From NCBI GenBank assembly GCA_030043545.1, contig JASHXM010000120.1, forward strand, positions 1 through 7,303: DNA of 7,303 bases. The letters run 5' to 3'. The position numbers and the translations under genes were made by a program. This document shows, one piece after another, positions 6,424 to 7,303 of the stretch; the first letter of the stretch is position 1, and each line of letters starts with the position of its first letter. Origin of the DNA: Thermoplasmata archaeon (GTDB taxonomy: Archaea > Thermoplasmatota > Thermoplasmata > Lutacidiplasmatales > UBA184). Under the pieces are notes generated by a model. It had not been told where the DNA came from. It was given only the letters and a program-made list of their open reading frames with translations, and ran no database searches.

Positions 6424-6447
6424 TCGGGTGCCCCACTCGGCGGCGCG

Positions 6448-7303
6448 ATGTTCGGGACCCCGCGGGGTGGGCTCGTCCTCCTCACCGTCGCCCTCTGCAC
6501 GGTGGGCCTCGTCGTCGTATCGAGCGTGGCGCTCTCGATGACCAGTCCCGACCACGGCTCGCTCCCGGGGCAGGGACCCAACCCGTTGGGTGGGTTCATT
6601 CCCGGACCCTCGACGAAATACTCCATCACGTTCTCCGAGTCGGGACTCCCGAACGGCTCGTGCTGGAGCGTGGCGCTGTCGAACGGTGACCGAGGATCGG
6701 TCTGCGGCAGCTCGTCGAACGTGACCGTCGGCTTCCTGGAGCCGAATGGGACGTACAGCTTCTCGGTCAGCCCGTCGTACGGCGGATTCCGCGGCGGGGC
6801 GTTGTATCCGACGCCCGCGACCGGGACCGTCACGGTGAACGGGGCTGCCGTGCTCGTCCCGATCGCCTTCGCAGGTGCCCCGCTCGAGACGATCACGTTC
6901 ACCGAGACCGGGCTCCCGAGCGGCTCGCCGTGGCAGGTCAGCCTCGTCGAGGTCGGTGGCGGATTCAACGGGTCGGCGGCGGCGGTGGCGCCCGACTGCT
7001 ACCAGTACTTCAATCAGTCGAACAACAGCTCGATCGCATTCCAGGTACCGGCCGGATTCTACTCGTACTCCGTCGGCAGCGCGGGGAACGGGAGCACGGT
7101 CTACCTGGCGACCCCCTCCTCGGGGATCGTGAACGCCACCCACGGGAACGCCTCCGTGGCGGTCGCCTTCGCGCCGGTGGTGTACTACACGGTCACGTTC
7201 ACGGAAACGGGCCTCCCGAGCGGCACGTTCTGGTTCGTCGCGCTCAACGGGGCGAACCGGTCGGGCGGGTTCCCCGTCTTTGGTGGCGCGAACGCGCTCG
7301 GCG
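6448..7303 (+). CDS. Secreted surface protein with ETGLPSG-type repeats, N-terminal part (runs off right edge)
   Basis: From the ATG at 6448 the frame stays open for 285 codons to the window end. Residues 9-30 are a hydrophobic signal or membrane-anchor segment (LVLLTVALCTVGLVVV...). A Pro/Gly-rich linker (about 34-56) follows, then at least three tandem beta-rich modules of about 90-100 residues. Each opens with a core of the form [IV]-T-F-[ST]-E-[ST]-G-L-P-[NS]-G-x-x-W-x-V (residues 60-75, 149-164 and 249-264). I associate such cores with large surface proteins of Thermoplasmata and other archaea, where their role is unknown. An Ig-like or PEGA-like stalk fold is plausible. There are 11 N-x-S/T sequons, consistent with glycosylation. 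The first module has cysteines at 72 and 86, and the second has one at 183. The C terminus, and so any anchor or catalytic domain, is outside the window. Confidence 0.85.
   Translation, partial: MFGTPRGGLVLLTVALCTVGLVVVSSVALSMTSPDHGSLPGQGPNPLGGFIPGPSTKYSITFSESGLPNGSCWSVALSNGDRGSVCGSSSNVTVGFLEPNGTYSFSVSPSYGGFRGGALYPTPATGTVTVNGAAVLVPIAFAGAPLETITFTETGLPSGSPWQVSLVEVGGGFNGSAAAVAPDCYQYFNQSNNSSIAFQVPAGFYSYSVGSAGNGSTVYLATPSSGIVNATHGNASVAVAFAPVVYYTVTFTETGLPSGTFWFVALNGANRSGGFPVFGGANALG
6625..6678 (+). repeat. ETGLPSG repeat core 1
   Basis: Encodes ITFSESGLPNGSCWSVAL (residues 60-77 of the surface protein). This copy has a Cys two residues after the second Gly, where the other two copies have Pro and Phe. 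Confidence 0.8.
6892..6945 (+). repeat. ETGLPSG repeat core 2
   Basis: Encodes ITFTETGLPSGSPWQVSL (residues 149-166), 89 residues after core 1. It aligns without gaps to cores 1 and 3. Confidence 0.85.
7192..7245 (+). repeat. ETGLPSG repeat core 3
   Basis: Encodes VTFTETGLPSGTFWFVAL (residues 249-266), 100 residues after core 2. The module it opens is cut by the window edge. Confidence 0.85.

Noticed and set aside
6378..6968. Upstream extension of the methyltransferase reading frame (197 codons)
   Set aside because: It lies antisense to the repeat-bearing surface protein, whose signal segment and repeats are convincing. The ribosome-binding site at 6380-6387 marks the real start.
1..7303. 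CRISPR array, tRNA or rRNA gene, insertion sequence, toxin-antitoxin or defence cassette
   Set aside because: I saw no regularly spaced repeats, cloverleaf-like sequence, transposase motifs or terminal inverted repeats in any part of the window.

Overview
The window is GC-rich (roughly two-thirds G+C by eye) and reads as archaeal. Several start codons have an AT-rich, TATA-like element about 24-30 bases upstream, as expected for leaderless archaeal transcripts. The 3'-end gene encodes a secreted protein with repeated F-[TS]-E-[TS]-G-L-P-[SN]-G motifs, which I associate with surface proteins of Thermoplasmata-type archaea. A high-GC member of Candidatus Thermoplasmatota is my best guess. That is inference from style, since there is no marker gene here.

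Layout, left to right. The 5' end of an acyl-CoA synthetase (AMP-forming) gene runs off the left edge on the minus strand (1-370). It is divergent from a small Nudix hydrolase on the plus strand (456-917). A convergent gap (918-1019) carries two back-to-back hairpins and a T-rich tract that look like the terminator of the next minus-strand gene. Four minus-strand genes then follow, listed in transcription order from the right: a class I SAM-dependent methyltransferase (6377-5415), urocanate hydratase HutU (5392-3731), a divergent M29-type aminopeptidase homologue (3681-2569), and a membrane-anchored, sequon-rich surface glycoprotein (2447-1020). A 70-bp divergent promoter region separates the methyltransferase from the partial repeat-bearing surface protein (6448 to the right edge, plus strand).

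How the genes may work together. HutU (histidine catabolism) next to a peptidase-family protein suggests use of peptides and amino acids, and the acyl-CoA synthetase fits a heterotrophic, acid-activating metabolism. The two surface proteins would form part of the envelope. Each gene may have its own promoter, so a single operon is not established.

The most unusual point is the M29-like protein. It keeps the family's C-terminal scaffold (NP, FGGK), but the positions where I expect metal-binding His and Asp residues are Thr, Phe and Tyr, so it may be a pseudo-peptidase or have a new function. I see no mobile element, CRISPR array, RNA gene or defence system.
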